A DNA stretch of 45,321 nucleotides from Planctomycetia bacterium (GTDB taxonomy: Bacteria > Planctomycetota > Planctomycetia > Pirellulales > Thermoguttaceae). Every line of letters begins with the position of its first letter. Within the stretch, counting starts at the first letter, position 1. The notes beneath the pieces are model-generated. The model did no database searches, was not told the DNA's origin, and saw nothing but the letters and a program-made list of their open reading frames with translations. Positions 19,265 through 28,312 of the stretch are shown here, piece after piece. Where the stretch lies: NCBI GenBank assembly GCA_030527205.1, contig JAUNBG010000023.1, forward strand, positions 11,514-56,834, in the 5' to 3' direction. Both the position numbers and the translations under genes were made by a program.

Positions 19265-19747
19265 TTAAGGATTGGGAGCGGCCTCTGCAGGAACCGTTTC
19301 GGGCGATTCATTAACAAGGGGCGCATTGATTTCTGTTGCATCGTTCGAAGATTCTGGAGCAACAGATTCAGGAGCAACAGAAACAGGAACAGCAGTTTCT
19401 GTTGTCCCTCCGGAATCTTGATTATTTGTTTCTGGAGCAGTTAAAGGATCGGAATCTGTTGCAACCGCAGCGGGAAGATCTTTTTCTTCAACAAGGGAAG
19501 ACTTCGTTTGCATTTCAAGGAGATAACGACCGCCAATACAAATGACAAACCAAATAATCGCCGAAATAACGGTTATTCGAAGAAAGACATCGCTCGATTT
19601 GATCCCGAAAGCGCTTTGTCCGCCCATTCCGCCAAACGCTCCAACCAAACCGCCGCCCTTGCCGCGTTGTAATAGAATGATCAGAATCATAAATAGCGAC
19701 AGAACGATTAAAAAAAGGAATAGGAGTGTTTGAAAAAAAACAACCAT
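19265..19747 (-). CDS. secG: Preprotein translocase subunit SecG
   Basis: A 160-residue inner-membrane protein. The first transmembrane helix (about 3-25) is followed by [24 protein letters not shown], the SecG hallmark loop, and a second helix (about 55-74). SecG assists SecYE during protein export. The family is usually 75-120 residues. The extra length here is a Pro/Ala/Ser/Glu-rich tail of about 80 residues with repeats such as [11 protein letters not shown]. An SD (TGAGG) lies about 9 nt before the ATG. It is downstream of tpiA, with a strong hairpin between them. Confidence 0.92.
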   Translation of the reverse strand: MVVFFQTLLFLFLIVLSLFMILIILLQRGKGGGLVGAFGGMGGQSAFGIKSSDVFLRITVISAIIWFVICIGGRYLLEMQTKSSLVEEKDLPAAVATDSDPLTAPETNNQDSGGTTETAVPVSVAPESVAPESSNDATEINAPLVNESPETVPAEAAPNP

Positions 19748-19834
19748 TACAAATACCTCAAAATGAGCGAAAAATGTTATATGATAAAAATATCAATTCG
19801 ACATTAACAGTTACGAAAAAACAATAATGGAGCG

Positions 19835-19870
19835 ATATATTGTCTTTCCAAAAATCGAAAGACAATATAT
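19835..19870 (-). terminator. Strong 14-bp hairpin after tpiA
   Basis: ATATATTGTCTTTC (19835-19848) and GAAAGACAATATAT (19857-19870) pair perfectly around an 8-nt loop. On the tpiA strand it starts 12 bp after the stop. There is no clean U-run after the full stem, although the AU-rich base could serve. It may be an attenuating terminator or a 3' stabiliser that sets the tpiA:secG ratio. Confidence 0.65.
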
Positions 19871-19882
19871 AAAAAAGGTCTT

Positions 19883-20638
19883 TTAACGAACGGCGTTGAT
19901 AATTCCCATGAAAGCATCAACTTTCAAGGAAGCGCCGCCAACCAGGGCGCCATCAATATCGGGTTTGGATAAAAGTTCTTTTGCGTTGTCCGCCTTAACG
20001 CTTCCGCCATATTGAATGCGAACGACATCAGCGACATCCTGACCGTAACGTTTGGCAACGAGGTCTCGCAAAAATGCATGAACTTCTTCGGCTTGTTCCG
20101 GCGTTGCAACCTTGCCTGTTCCAATTGCCCAAACTGGTTCGTAAGCAATAACGCATTTCTTCATATCTTCTGCGGAAACAGCCGAAAAAGAACCGTCAAA
20201 CTGACGCTGATTGACCAAATTGGTAACGCCATTGTCGCGCTCATTAAGTTTTTCGCCAACGCAAACGATCGGAATCAAACCCGCTTGCAATGCGGCATGA
20301 ACCTTTAAATTGACGTCTTCGCTTGATTCGCCGAGAATATGTCGTCGTTCGCTGTGACCAAGAATGACATATTTGCAACCGACATCGGTCAACATAGCCA
20401 TTTCGAGTTCGCCAGTAAAAGCGCCAGCCTTTTCAAAATAACCGTTTTGTGCTCCAAGGCCAATATTGGAACCCGCGAGAACCGTTCCAACCGGTTGAAC
20501 ATAAAGACTAGGCGGACAAACGGCAATATCAACTTCAGAAACATCGGCGGCCGCTTCTTTTAAACCTTTGGCCAAAGCGATTGCCGAGTCAAGTTTTAAA
20601 TTCATTTTCCAGTTGCCAGCGATAAAAAGACGTCGCAT
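19883..20638 (-). CDS. tpiA: Triosephosphate isomerase
   Basis: Interconverts dihydroxyacetone phosphate and glyceraldehyde-3-phosphate. The 251-residue TIM barrel carries all the catalytic residues: Asn9 and Lys11 in AGNWKMN, His95 in ILGHSERR, Glu167 in AYEPVWAIGTGK (the latter including the mobile loop 6), and the phosphate-binding YGGSVK and GGASLK. An SD (AAGGGG) lies about 8 nt before the ATG. It is followed by secG, an adjacency common in bacteria. Confidence 0.97.
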   Translation of the reverse strand: MRRLFIAGNWKMNLKLDSAIALAKGLKEAAADVSEVDIAVCPPSLYVQPVGTVLAGSNIGLGAQNGYFEKAGAFTGELEMAMLTDVGCKYVILGHSERRHILGESSEDVNLKVHAALQAGLIPIVCVGEKLNERDNGVTNLVNQRQFDGSFSAVSAEDMKKCVIAYEPVWAIGTGKVATPEQAEEVHAFLRDLVAKRYGQDVADVVRIQYGGSVKADNAKELLSKPDIDGALVGGASLKVDAFMGIINAVR

Positions 20639-20791
20639 TTCTCAACCCCTTAATAAAATGGATAAATTTCAACATAATTTCGGACGACCAATTAAATCAT
20701 CCCGGCTGCTGAACAATCAAACGCTCAAAGAACAGCGCAATATAAATTAAATGTTAGTTCATTTTGTTGTTTTGACAAGGGGGGGATTTTT

Positions 20792-21721
20792 TCAATGCAT
20801 TTCTGCTTCGACTTTTTTAATGGCTGGACGAAAATAATGAAAATGAACATTCGGATGATCCGCTAAAAGGGACATCGGAACGGCGGAGTCGGGGATTTTT
20901 TTGGCAATCATCCAGGCACTCAGACGCATTCCAAACGGATTGTCATGCGTTCCGGCCTGCCAAATGCTGACTTTGTCCGCTTTCCAGGTTTCGACAGGGC
21001 CAACAGTCGCCGCCAACTGCGGAACGTTGGCAACATAACCGCCGCCGCTTGTTCGAGCGTTTTGCAAAATGGTTATCGGATGCAATTCGGTAACGCGAGC
21101 CGCTAATTTTCGATATTCTTCCGGCGCGGGCGGCGCATCTTTATAAACTCCTTCTCGACGCAACGGGTCGTTGAACGCCCAATGTTTGGTATCCCCCTGG
21201 CCTCCTTGCATAACAGCGCAACGAATATCGTCATATGATTTTGTATAATCCGCAAGATTTCCAGAAGGGAAATGAATATTTTCCTTTGGAATTCGCCATT
21301 TCGGATCAATTCGATTAAAACAGAGCTCAAAATCGGCCTTGGCAAACGAAAGCGGATGATCCATTCCAACCGGTTGGCCATTTTCAACCCATTCGTCCAT
21401 TCCCCAAAAATGAGCGTTTTTTAAATTGAGTTCCAATGAGTTGACAATTCGAGCAACTAGAGGAAGCTGTTCTGTTGGGCCGATTGGACCGCAGATTCCA
21501 ACCGGATTATCGGCGGTTGCCTGTTTCCAGGATTCGATATATTCCAAAGCTTCTGCAAGATAAAACTCTTCAATTGTTTCATAATAATGAACGGTAAACC
21601 CTGGACGGGATAATTCAAACAGCGTTTTTTCCGTTAATTTCGCAGCATCAGCGAGAATGGCCGGGTCAAGCGTTGTATAATCCCACCAATCTGGCGCAAC
21701 TTTACTTAATGGACGAGACAT
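20792..21721 (-). CDS. NagB-family glucosamine-6-phosphate deaminase-like protein
   Basis: A 309-residue sugar-phosphate isomerase-fold protein. NagB-like marks are [10 protein letters not shown] (108-111 correspond to the MDE of the active site), the HPLSF segment, and [14 protein letters not shown] (173-186), which parallels the NagB GxGxDGHIAFNEP block but with one extra residue between Asp and His. A late segment reads [14 protein letters not shown]. True NagB converts glucosamine-6-phosphate to fructose-6-phosphate and ammonia. This divergent form could act on that or a related sugar phosphate. The ATG at 21721 is preferred over the in-frame TTG at 21727 because AAGGA lies 6 nt upstream of it. 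It lies upstream of tpiA on the same strand, 153 bp away. Confidence 0.8.
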   Translation of the reverse strand: MSRPLSKVAPDWWDYTTLDPAILADAAKLTEKTLFELSRPGFTVHYYETIEEFYLAEALEYIESWKQATADNPVGICGPIGPTEQLPLVARIVNSLELNLKNAHFWGMDEWVENGQPVGMDHPLSFAKADFELCFNRIDPKWRIPKENIHFPSGNLADYTKSYDDIRCAVMQGGQGDTKHWAFNDPLRREGVYKDAPPAPEEYRKLAARVTELHPITILQNARTSGGGYVANVPQLAATVGPVETWKADKVSIWQAGTHDNPFGMRLSAWMIAKKIPDSAVPMSLLADHPNVHFHYFRPAIKKVEAEMH

Positions 21722-21811
21722 TATCAATCCTTATTCAAAATATTCAACTTGTATTTTAATTTCGGAGCATTAAACTATTTAATCAACATGTTTCATTCAT
21801 TTATGCTCAAA

Positions 21812-21921
21812 GAAAGTTCTAAAAACCTGTTTTTTTGCAATAAATTCCATTCGTAAAACGTCGCGAAAACCAGTTCCTGCGGACGAGACGTCCGCGTTCC
21901 CAGCGGTTTCTTAGAAGTTCC
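21812..21921. repeat. Dispersed MITE-like repeat, copy A
   Basis: A 110-bp unit about 89% identical by eye to 32982-33090, with one 1-bp indel. The ends form imperfect terminal inverted repeats (GAAAGTTCTAAAAACC at the left; GGTTTCTTAGAAGTTCC at the right). The middle holds the palindrome GCGGACG-AGA-CGTCCGC (about 21880-21896). It encodes no protein. No target-site duplication is obvious. Confidence 0.82.
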
Positions 21922-22205
21922 TTTTTTTTATTTTATCGAAAAGGAAATGACCTTGCAAGATGATTTCGTCGTTTTGCATTATTTTTCTTTCAAGAACTTT
22001 TGTTTTTTAATTATTTAATGATAAGGGACGCAAACGTTGCTGATCAAAGAAGATTTTAAAAAAGAAGCGTTGCGAAAAGTTGTTGAATCGGGATTTTGAA
22101 ACTTATGAGAGTTTTAAGAATGTCGAAAATCGATAAAGTATTCAATGACTGATCCGATAAAACAACAGAATTAACCAATTTGACTTTTTTCTGGAAAAGG
22201 TTTTT

Positions 22206-22307
22206 ATGAACATAGTTGCCATGACCATTGAAATCCCCCTGAACGTTCAGGGCAACGCATACTTTGCCTTAACCCTGAACCAGCTATTTTTACAAAAATT
22301 TTTTTAA
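22206..22307 (+). CDS. Possible 33-residue small ORF
   Basis: The ATG at 22206 is preceded by AAAAGG (about 5 nt spacing), and the frame runs 33 codons to a TAA. The peptide begins MNIVAMTIEIPLNVQGN and ends LFLQKFF. Codon choice (ACC, CTG, CCC, GGC, CAG) differs from the neighbours, which favour TTG, GTT and CGA. It contains a perfect palindrome CCCTGAACGTTCAGGG (22237-22252), and the half-site CCCTGAAC recurs at 22273. It may be a remnant of a transferred gene rather than a live gene. No family is recognised. Confidence 0.22.
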   Translation: MNIVAMTIEIPLNVQGNAYFALTLNQLFLQKFF

Positions 22308-22960
22308 AATTTTTTGATATCTTTTGTAAATGTCTTTAATGACTTGGTATACGTCAAAAAAACTCATGTTGACACAGGAGTGAAAATAGCTATAATTAGA
22401 ACAATTGGCAGTTCCGGCAAAAACAGAAGAATTGGTTTTTTTAGTGAATTTTTTAGACAAGGGGGTTTAGAAAATTTATTTAAACGATTCGAAATTATCA
22501 AAATGATTAAAAGTTGGTTATTCAAAAGGAAAATGCCAAAATTTCAAGTTGAGAAATAGTTTAATATATAGAGACATTGAAAAGCTATTTTTATTTTGTT
22601 CAACGATTCAATTTTGTTCATATAAAAAGAGATTGTTGGTTACAGAAAGAAGTCGTTTCAATTTTGTTTAAATGATTTTGTTAAAAAATTCAAATAAACG
22701 GAAGTCGAACAGGAAAAATATGATGAATCGTCAAAAATTCATTGATGTTTTTGTTTTATCCTCAAACTGATTGAACAATTTTGCTTCTTGTCAATGAAAG
22801 CCCGAGCGTCGGAAGAATGACGGAAGGCGATATCTTCTTCAGGCAAAAAAGAAATATTTTTTGTTTTGGGGATCGTTTGGCTAATTGTGATTTAAATTTG
22901 AATAATAGTAATAATAATATTAATAAATGATGATTATTCAATAGAAAAGGAACCTGCATA

Positions 22961-23542
22961 ATGGGAATTAAAACGGTATTTACAACAGGCGAAGCAGCGA
23001 AGATCTGTAAAGTGAGCCAACAAACGATTATTCGTTGCTTTGATTCAGGGCAACTAAAAGGATTTAGAGTCCCGGGAAGTCGATTTCGACGAATTCCGCG
23101 CGATCAGCTTTTCAGTTTTATGAAAGAAAATGGAATTCCAACAGATGCGTTGGAAAGCGGCAAACGAAAGGTTCTTGTTGTCGATGATGATCGCGATTTG
23201 GTTGATTTAATCGTTGATGTTCTGGAACGCGATGGCCGTTTTGAAACGCGAACCGTCAATAATGGTTTCGACGCGGGAATGATGGTCAAAGAATATCGCC
23301 CTGATCTTATTGTTCTGGATGTCATGCTGCCGGATATTAATGGCAAGGATGTTTGTGTTCGCGTTCGCAGCGACAGTTCCCTTCTCGAAGTCAAAATCAT
23401 TTGTATTTCGGGAATGGTTGAGGAAGATAAGATTGCGGAACTGAAAACCGCAGGAGCGAATGATTTTCTAGCCAAACCATTTGAAACGGATAAACTCATT
23501 GAGCGGATGTGTCAGTTACTCGAAATAGAATCGTTTGTTTAA
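22961..23542 (+). CDS. Response regulator with N-terminal excisionase-type HTH
   Basis: 193 residues. Residues 5-60 form a MerR/excisionase-type (BldC-like) helix-turn-helix: TTGEAAKICKVSQQTIIRCF, then the wing FRVPGSRFRRIPR. Residues 68-188 form a receiver domain with acidic cluster Asp75-77, phosphoacceptor Asp120 in IVLDVMLPD, Ser150 and Lys172 in FLAKPF. The order HTH-then-REC is the reverse of most response regulators. It should be a phosphorylation-controlled DNA-binding protein in the cytoplasm. An SD (AAAAGGA) lies about 9 nt before the ATG. The kinase gene 140 bp downstream is the likely partner. Confidence 0.88.
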   Translation: MGIKTVFTTGEAAKICKVSQQTIIRCFDSGQLKGFRVPGSRFRRIPRDQLFSFMKENGIPTDALESGKRKVLVVDDDRDLVDLIVDVLERDGRFETRTVNNGFDAGMMVKEYRPDLIVLDVMLPDINGKDVCVRVRSDSSLLEVKIICISGMVEEDKIAELKTAGANDFLAKPFETDKLIERMCQLLEIESFV

Positions 23543-23682
23543 TGCCGAAATTTAAGAGGTTTTTCCCTTTTTTTCGACAATCCGACTTGTCAAGATAAAG
23601 TTTTTTGTGTCTGAGTATTCGAAAGTAATGATTAAAACGTTTGAGTTGATTTTTCCCGGGTTGCGTTTTTGCGTAATATTTC

Positions 23683-24576
23683 ATGAATGACTTGTTGCTG
23701 AATGAAGAATTGGAACGATTAAAATTGAATGCTTTGGCGGAGTTTGCTGCCGGAGCAGGCCATGAGATCAATAATCCCCTGGCAATAATCAGCGGTCATG
23801 CGCAACTGCTTTTGAAAAAAGCGGACGATCCAAACGAACGACGGCATTTGTCGATGATTATTTCTCAAGTCAATCGCGCTTATGAAATGATTGCGGATAT
23901 TCGTCTCTTTGCCCGGCCTCCGCAACCGCTATGGTCTTTTTTTTGTCTGAATGATTTACTTCAGACATTTATTGAAAAAATGAGCGAAAAATGGAAAGAA
24001 GTCTTGTTTTCAATTGATGTCATAAATGGCGAAGAGGAGATAAGCGAAGAAACAGGCAAAATCGAGTCAAAGATATCCATACAATCCGATTTTGCTCTTT
24101 TGATGACCGTTTTAACTGCCTTGGGAAACAATGCAGCCGAAGCCATTTCTCAAGACGGAACGGTTTTGATTTCCGCCTTAATTGAGCAAAGACGGAACTG
24201 TTCTGGGAATGTTGTCAGCCCATCGGCACAATCGATAAAATGGAAAAAAACAGATCGATCAAATCAACCGGAATCGTTTGTCGATCAGAATACTGAATTT
24301 GTCCAAATCGTTTTGGAAGATAACGGCCCAGGAATTTCAGAGGAAATTCGAGAGCATATCTTTTCGCCCTATTTTTCTGGTCGCTCTTTTGGGAGAGGGC
24401 TCGGATTTGGGCTTTCAAAATCGTGGCGATTCGTTCAACAGTTGGGGGGGCGACTTTTTCTGACGTCGCCAACTCATTTTTCTCAGGGTTGTCGTTGGGT
24501 CATTGAGTTGCCGGTTCGACCGCTTAATGATACAATTTCTTTGCATAAAACAAATTTTTATTCTCAAACCGAATAA
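23683..24576 (+). CDS. Sensorless histidine kinase
   Basis: 297 residues with no transmembrane segment and no recognisable sensor domain. The H-box AGAGHEINNPLAIISGHAQ places the phosphorylated His at 27, close to the N-terminus. The ATPase domain has the N-box LGNNAAEAI (149-150), the G1 box DNGPGI (213-218), an F-box-like FSPYFSGR, and the G2 box GRGLGFGLS (237-245). There is an extra roughly 30-residue loop between the N and G1 boxes. The start is fixed within a few codons because an in-frame TAA lies just upstream at 23674. It probably phosphorylates the HTH-REC protein encoded upstream. The input signal must come from another protein or the cytosol. Confidence 0.88.
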   Translation: MNDLLLNEELERLKLNALAEFAAGAGHEINNPLAIISGHAQLLLKKADDPNERRHLSMIISQVNRAYEMIADIRLFARPPQPLWSFFCLNDLLQTFIEKMSEKWKEVLFSIDVINGEEEISEETGKIESKISIQSDFALLMTVLTALGNNAAEAISQDGTVLISALIEQRRNCSGNVVSPSAQSIKWKKTDRSNQPESFVDQNTEFVQIVLEDNGPGISEEIREHIFSPYFSGRSFGRGLGFGLSKSWRFVQQLGGRLFLTSPTHFSQGCRWVIELPVRPLNDTISLHKTNFYSQTE

Positions 24577-24739
24577 ACCTTATTCCTGTTTCCGCAGTCC
24601 AGAAATGCCGCGATTTATCTTTTCAAGTCGAAGGCCGATTCACAATTGGTTACGAATAAAAGATAGGAAATATGCGAAGAATAAGAATGTTGAGTCAAAA
24701 AAACGATAATGTCGGATCAAACTGAAATGAACGAAAAAA

Positions 24740-24997
24740 ATGTCGATGCAAGAAAATAAAGACGAGTTTTTCGAGCGTTCGAGTTCGATTGTAGCGAGAT
24801 TTTTTATTGGTTTGATTCGCTTTTATCAAAAGGCAATCAGTCCAATGATCGGGCCTTGTTGTCGGTTTACGCCGACCTGCAGTCAATATTTTATTCTGGC
24901 GATTCAAAAATATGGCGTTTTTTATGGTTCAATGAAAGGATTTTGGCGAATTTTGCGCTGCAATCCGTTTTGTAAGGGGGGCGAGGATATGCCTTGA
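24740..24997 (+). CDS. yidD: Membrane protein insertion efficiency factor YidD
   Basis: An 85-residue protein matching the YidD pattern nearly throughout: [35 protein letters not shown] and [13 protein letters not shown]. YidD is a membrane-associated helper of YidC-dependent insertion and in many genomes lies between rnpA and yidC. Here neither is nearby, nor are rpmH or dnaA, so the gene has left its usual context. A second ATG two codons in is an alternative start. There is no clear SD. Confidence 0.93.
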   Translation: MSMQENKDEFFERSSSIVARFFIGLIRFYQKAISPMIGPCCRFTPTCSQYFILAIQKYGVFYGSMKGFWRILRCNPFCKGGEDMP

Positions 24998-25328
24998 ACT
25001 TCGAAATCGTTTCGAAATCCGTTCGTTTGTGATGAATTGTGATTCGGAATTCTTTTTTGGAGTTCGCTGCATCAAACAGTTTAATATTCGCCAGTTTTTG
25101 GACTCGGGAAGAAATCTTTGAATCGTTTTGAGTTGATCAACCCAGCTGAAAATTCTCGTTTTGGAATTTGCAAGGCCGACAACGACAGCCGCATTTTGTC
25201 AACGACTGCGGATTACTGAAGGCGAAACTTGTCGTCAAGATCGACTTCAGAATCGTTAAAAAGAATCTTGCAAACATCGAACAAAATGCCAGTCGTTTTC
25301 GGATCAATTTGAGCAATTGAAAATCGTC
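24998..25328 (+). other. Intergenic region between convergent genes
   Basis: 331 bp between yidD and the convergent lipoprotein gene. Only a short CGAAA/TTTCG pairing around 25003-25020 is seen. No gene or clear terminator. Confidence 0.4.
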
Positions 25329-25808
25329 TTATTTTTTGGAATCAGTTTTTTTATGGGTCAAAACCATTAACTTTGCTGTCTCGGGGTCATAATAATACTG
25401 ATCCCCTTCCTGTAATTTAGGCAAATTGATTTGGTTGGCCTTGATGATCTGATCGTCAAATTCTTGCTGCGATTTCGGATAATAACCGTTACTGGCTTGA
25501 AAAAGGTTGAGAGCTTGCGGGATTGAAAAATTAAAAACCGACATTTCCTGAGCGGCAAAATAGGAAGCAATGGGAACCGTATAAATCGACATCGGATTAT
25601 AATCGCTTGAAGCAGAATATTGACCTCGACCCGTAACGCCAACTTGAGCTTCGACCATAACAGGTTCGTCTTCTGGCTGGGTTGCTTCTGTTTCCGTTTG
25701 GGGCGTTTCAGGAACGGTTATGTCCTGCATTACTGGAACGCTGTCGGAATGACAACCGAAAACAAACAGAAAAATGAACGCAAAGGCAAAATTAATTGTC
25801 GTTTTCAT
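25329..25808 (-). CDS. Planctomycete-type lipoprotein of unknown function
   Basis: A 159-residue protein with a lipoprotein signal peptide: basic start, hydrophobic core FAFAFIFLFV and lipobox VFGC at Cys19. After an acidic Pro/Thr/Glu linker there is a compact domain (PIASYFAAQEMSVFNF, ALNLFQASNGYYPKSQQEFD, QYYYDPETAKLMVL). The NGYYPKSQQEF segment is reminiscent of pilin-like and type-II-secretion-associated small proteins, and I recall similar planctomycete lipoproteins. No function is assigned. An SD-like AAAGAG lies about 8 nt before the ATG. Confidence 0.75.
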   Translation of the reverse strand: MKTTINFAFAFIFLFVFGCHSDSVPVMQDITVPETPQTETEATQPEDEPVMVEAQVGVTGRGQYSASSDYNPMSIYTVPIASYFAAQEMSVFNFSIPQALNLFQASNGYYPKSQQEFDDQIIKANQINLPKLQEGDQYYYDPETAKLMVLTHKKTDSKK

Positions 25809-26269
25809 AGCTTGTCTCTTTAATTAGTTATCTTAGTTAAAAAACAATTCAACATTATAAAAGCGAGTTCGAAAGTTGTTTGTCCAAGTCAAAAGCTTGT
25901 TGGGCGTCAACTTCGTCGGAACATTTTACAAGTTCAGCTGATTCTCGGCTCTCTCAAATGGAAAAACTCTATTTATTTTGCGCGGATTAAAATCAAGCGT
26001 CAATTCCCAATCGCTTCTTTGAGACAAAAATCGACTCGGAAAAGAGACGATTGTTTTTTGAGTCAGGATATTTTCTGAAAATTTGATTTTGCATTGAAAA
26101 TGCGATTTGTTTGATCTCATTCTTATAAACGAACAGCAAAAGTCGTTGAATTATTCGATTGCACAAAATTAGCGTTTCGGGGGTTCTGCGGGCTTGAGTA
26201 AAAGTTTCGGGGATAATGAAGGAGAATCTATTCTGACTTTTTTGCGTTTCGTTTTTAATATCCTGTTGG
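25809..26269 (-). other. Intergenic region with possible gene remnant
   Basis: 461 bp without an intact gene. The minus strand shows coding-like stretches in shifting frames, described separately. Nothing else is seen. Confidence 0.4.
25855..26120 (-). pseudogene. Possible frameshifted remnant of a small gene
   Basis: On the minus strand a frame from ATG 26120 runs 64 codons (with SDWELTLDFNPRK) and stops at 25926. A different frame, which opens just upstream of that stop, reads SAELVKCSDEVDAQQAFDL and ends at a TAA at 25855-25857. Both pieces have amino-acid and codon make-up like real genes. One frameshift near 25940-25970 would join them. There is no SD and no recognised family. It could equally be chance in AT-rich DNA. 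Confidence 0.25.
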
Positions 26270-27889
26270 TTAATATATTGTTGAATGATTTATTTGAGGG
26301 GACGAATATAAAGGGTTTTCATCGATTTTAAATGAAGGGAAACTATCCGTTGGAAGATGATTCATGGCGTCTCGACAAAAGGAAGACCAGTTCGCGCTTC
26401 CCAAAATTGTCAATAAATGTTGATAAGGAATCGGTTGAGGAGTCAGGTTATTTGACAAATAAAGTCGATATTGAAAATCTTTTTGTTTAAATATTGAAAT
26501 AATATTGTTATTGTCAGGATATCGAGAATGAAAAATAACTCCGTTTGGCAACATTTCGAATTCAATCGCAAATTCATCAAAAGGAACCAAATTATCCAAA
26601 AACGATTGCGATAACGCATTGGGCGGACTGAAAACGAGTTGAAATTCGTTTTGAAGTTTGAGCAGAAGATCTCGTTCAAAACTTCCATTTTTCAAAAAAA
26701 GGGAACCTTGACCGATAAAAACGCCATTTTTTATCAATGCTTTTTTCAAATAAAGATCGGCAATAGTCCCATTGATTTGGATTGATGTTGTTCTCTTGGC
26801 AATGGGAACAACATCGCAACGAAAAAGATGAAAGTTTGACAGTTCACAAGAATAGTTGATTCGGTTATTCAAAAAAGTTCTTGATTCAAATGTTGCGTTA
26901 ATAAGGCCGCTGAACCAACTTTCTCGAGTTGTAAGTTGAAAAATCGGAGAAAAAAGAGAGGCAAACGAACAAGGAAAAGGAACGTTTTGCGAGTTAAGCA
27001 TGAAAAAAGTCTGTGAGTCAACATTTTTCGAGTTCTGACCGGCTTTTTGATGAAGCAAGGCAAATTGAATCGGCTCATTCATCGGAATTTTATCGAAATG
27101 AAAGGAAGCGCTCAATTGACGAATGGTCGATAAATCAATAAATAAACCGCGAAATTGATTCAACTGAAAAGTCTGAAGAGAAGAATCAAAATCAGAAATC
27201 CAACGTTGAATCGTTTCGGTTGAGATGTCAATATTGGAATAATAATTCTGATCTTTTGAAAAGAAATCGTCGTTCTTTTTACGAATTTTTGCGGAGTTGA
27301 TTTTTAATGGTTCAAAATTGCTGATAAGAGCATTGATCTCTTTTTCCTTGAAAAGAAAAGCAATTTGTTCGATATTGAAAAAAATGATTTTGTTATTTTT
27401 TTCTGATATTCGAGTCAATTGATCAAAAATATTCGATTGCAAAACGGCCAAGTTAGAAACTTGTATATATAATTTCGGAATTGTCCAATATTCATAAGAC
27501 GGAACGCTTTTCAAATTGTCGGTCGAAAAATCATGCGGAATGCTCGAAAACGTTTCTGGTTCAAAATAGGACTCAATTTGAGAATCGGTAACCGAATCAT
27601 TTTTATGGATGACATAAACTTCCGGACAAAAAAGAATTGGCTTGGCATTATCTTGATTGAAAAGAGATAATCCTTGAAAACGTTGTTCATAAGGACGAAT
27701 AAAATCGATTTTTTGAATTTGAAACGATAATTGAAAAAATTGCGATAATTGCGACTCCTTTTTTTGAATGGGCTGGTTTCCATTTCGCGCATAAATGATC
27801 CCTAAAACCGCGAATAGAATTCCCGGTCCGAAAAGGACGAATAAAAAGAGCGTCCAAAATCTTCTTGTCCGATCATGAAGCGGAAACAT
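26270..27889 (-). CDS. Membrane-anchored hypothetical protein, possibly AsmA-like
   Basis: 539 residues. One N-terminal transmembrane helix (about 10-34, FWTLFLFVLFGPGILFAVLGI) is followed by a long extracytoplasmic part. The region just after the anchor (FQIQKIDFIRPYEQRFQGLSLF) has the shape of the N-terminal strand pair of AsmA/DUF3971-type envelope proteins, but the similarity is too weak to assign. No enzyme motif or conserved Cys pattern is seen. It is rich in Phe, Ile, Gln and Asn. The ATG lacks an SD. It is flanked by a 461-bp gap downstream and a 423-bp gap upstream, so it is probably monocistronic. Confidence 0.7.
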   Translation of the reverse strand: MFPLHDRTRRFWTLFLFVLFGPGILFAVLGIIYARNGNQPIQKKESQLSQFFQLSFQIQKIDFIRPYEQRFQGLSLFNQDNAKPILFCPEVYVIHKNDSVTDSQIESYFEPETFSSIPHDFSTDNLKSVPSYEYWTIPKLYIQVSNLAVLQSNIFDQLTRISEKNNKIIFFNIEQIAFLFKEKEINALISNFEPLKINSAKIRKKNDDFFSKDQNYYSNIDISTETIQRWISDFDSSLQTFQLNQFRGLFIDLSTIRQLSASFHFDKIPMNEPIQFALLHQKAGQNSKNVDSQTFFMLNSQNVPFPCSFASLFSPIFQLTTRESWFSGLINATFESRTFLNNRINYSCELSNFHLFRCDVVPIAKRTTSIQINGTIADLYLKKALIKNGVFIGQGSLFLKNGSFERDLLLKLQNEFQLVFSPPNALSQSFLDNLVPFDEFAIEFEMLPNGVIFHSRYPDNNNIISIFKQKDFQYRLYLSNNLTPQPIPYQHLLTILGSANWSSFCRDAMNHLPTDSFPSFKIDENPLYSSPQINHSTIY

Positions 27890-28312
27890 TTAATGAAACT
27901 TTTCTAAAAAACGAATAATCTAACGCAAACAATTTAAACGCGTCTAAAAACGATATATTGTGAATAAAAATCTAAAATCGTTTTCAATCAAATAACGGCA
28001 ATCATTCAATTAATAACGACAATCAAGGTCAAAATATATAAGAAACAGCAGGGATTATTCTTGAAATGTCGACCATTTCAACGCGGACTTGCATTTTTTA
28101 TAACAAAACAGAAACAAGCAAAGGCGTTGTTTTCTGTAATCCGCGAATCGTTGCGGGACTTGCAACTCCAACAAGTCTGGATTTTCAAAAGGGCGGAATA
28201 TGCTCAACGATAATCTTGACAAAAAAACAAATATTTGTCAAGTTCATTTGCTTGAATGATTAAAAAAACCGTTAAAATCGATTGTTTTGGATTGTTTATT
28301 TTTCCCAGCTTA
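27890..28312 (+). other. Intergenic region
   Basis: 423 bp. A 65-codon plus-strand frame at 28066-28263 starts with an ATG but has no SD, no recognised family and a composition unlike its neighbours; I do not call it. A short direct repeat ending in AATAACG occurs near 27990 and 28010. Confidence 0.4.

Larger units (their letters stand above)
21722..22960 (+). other. Gene-poor 1.2-kb stretch
   Basis: No established gene. Contents in order: the dispersed repeat copy at 21812-21921; a small ORF at 22206-22307 with a 16-bp palindrome; an 81-codon frame at 22314-22559 that starts with an unsupported TTG and resembles no family; and an AT-rich run of ATA/TTA triplets around 22900-22930 just before the response regulator. 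The stretch looks like an insertion or decay hotspot. Confidence 0.5.

Noticed and set aside
22314..22559. 81-codon plus-strand frame
   Set aside because: TTG start without SD, AT-rich, no recognised motif; left as intergenic.
28066..28263. 65-codon frame in the 27.9-28.3 kb gap
   Set aside because: No SD, no family, odd composition; likely chance.
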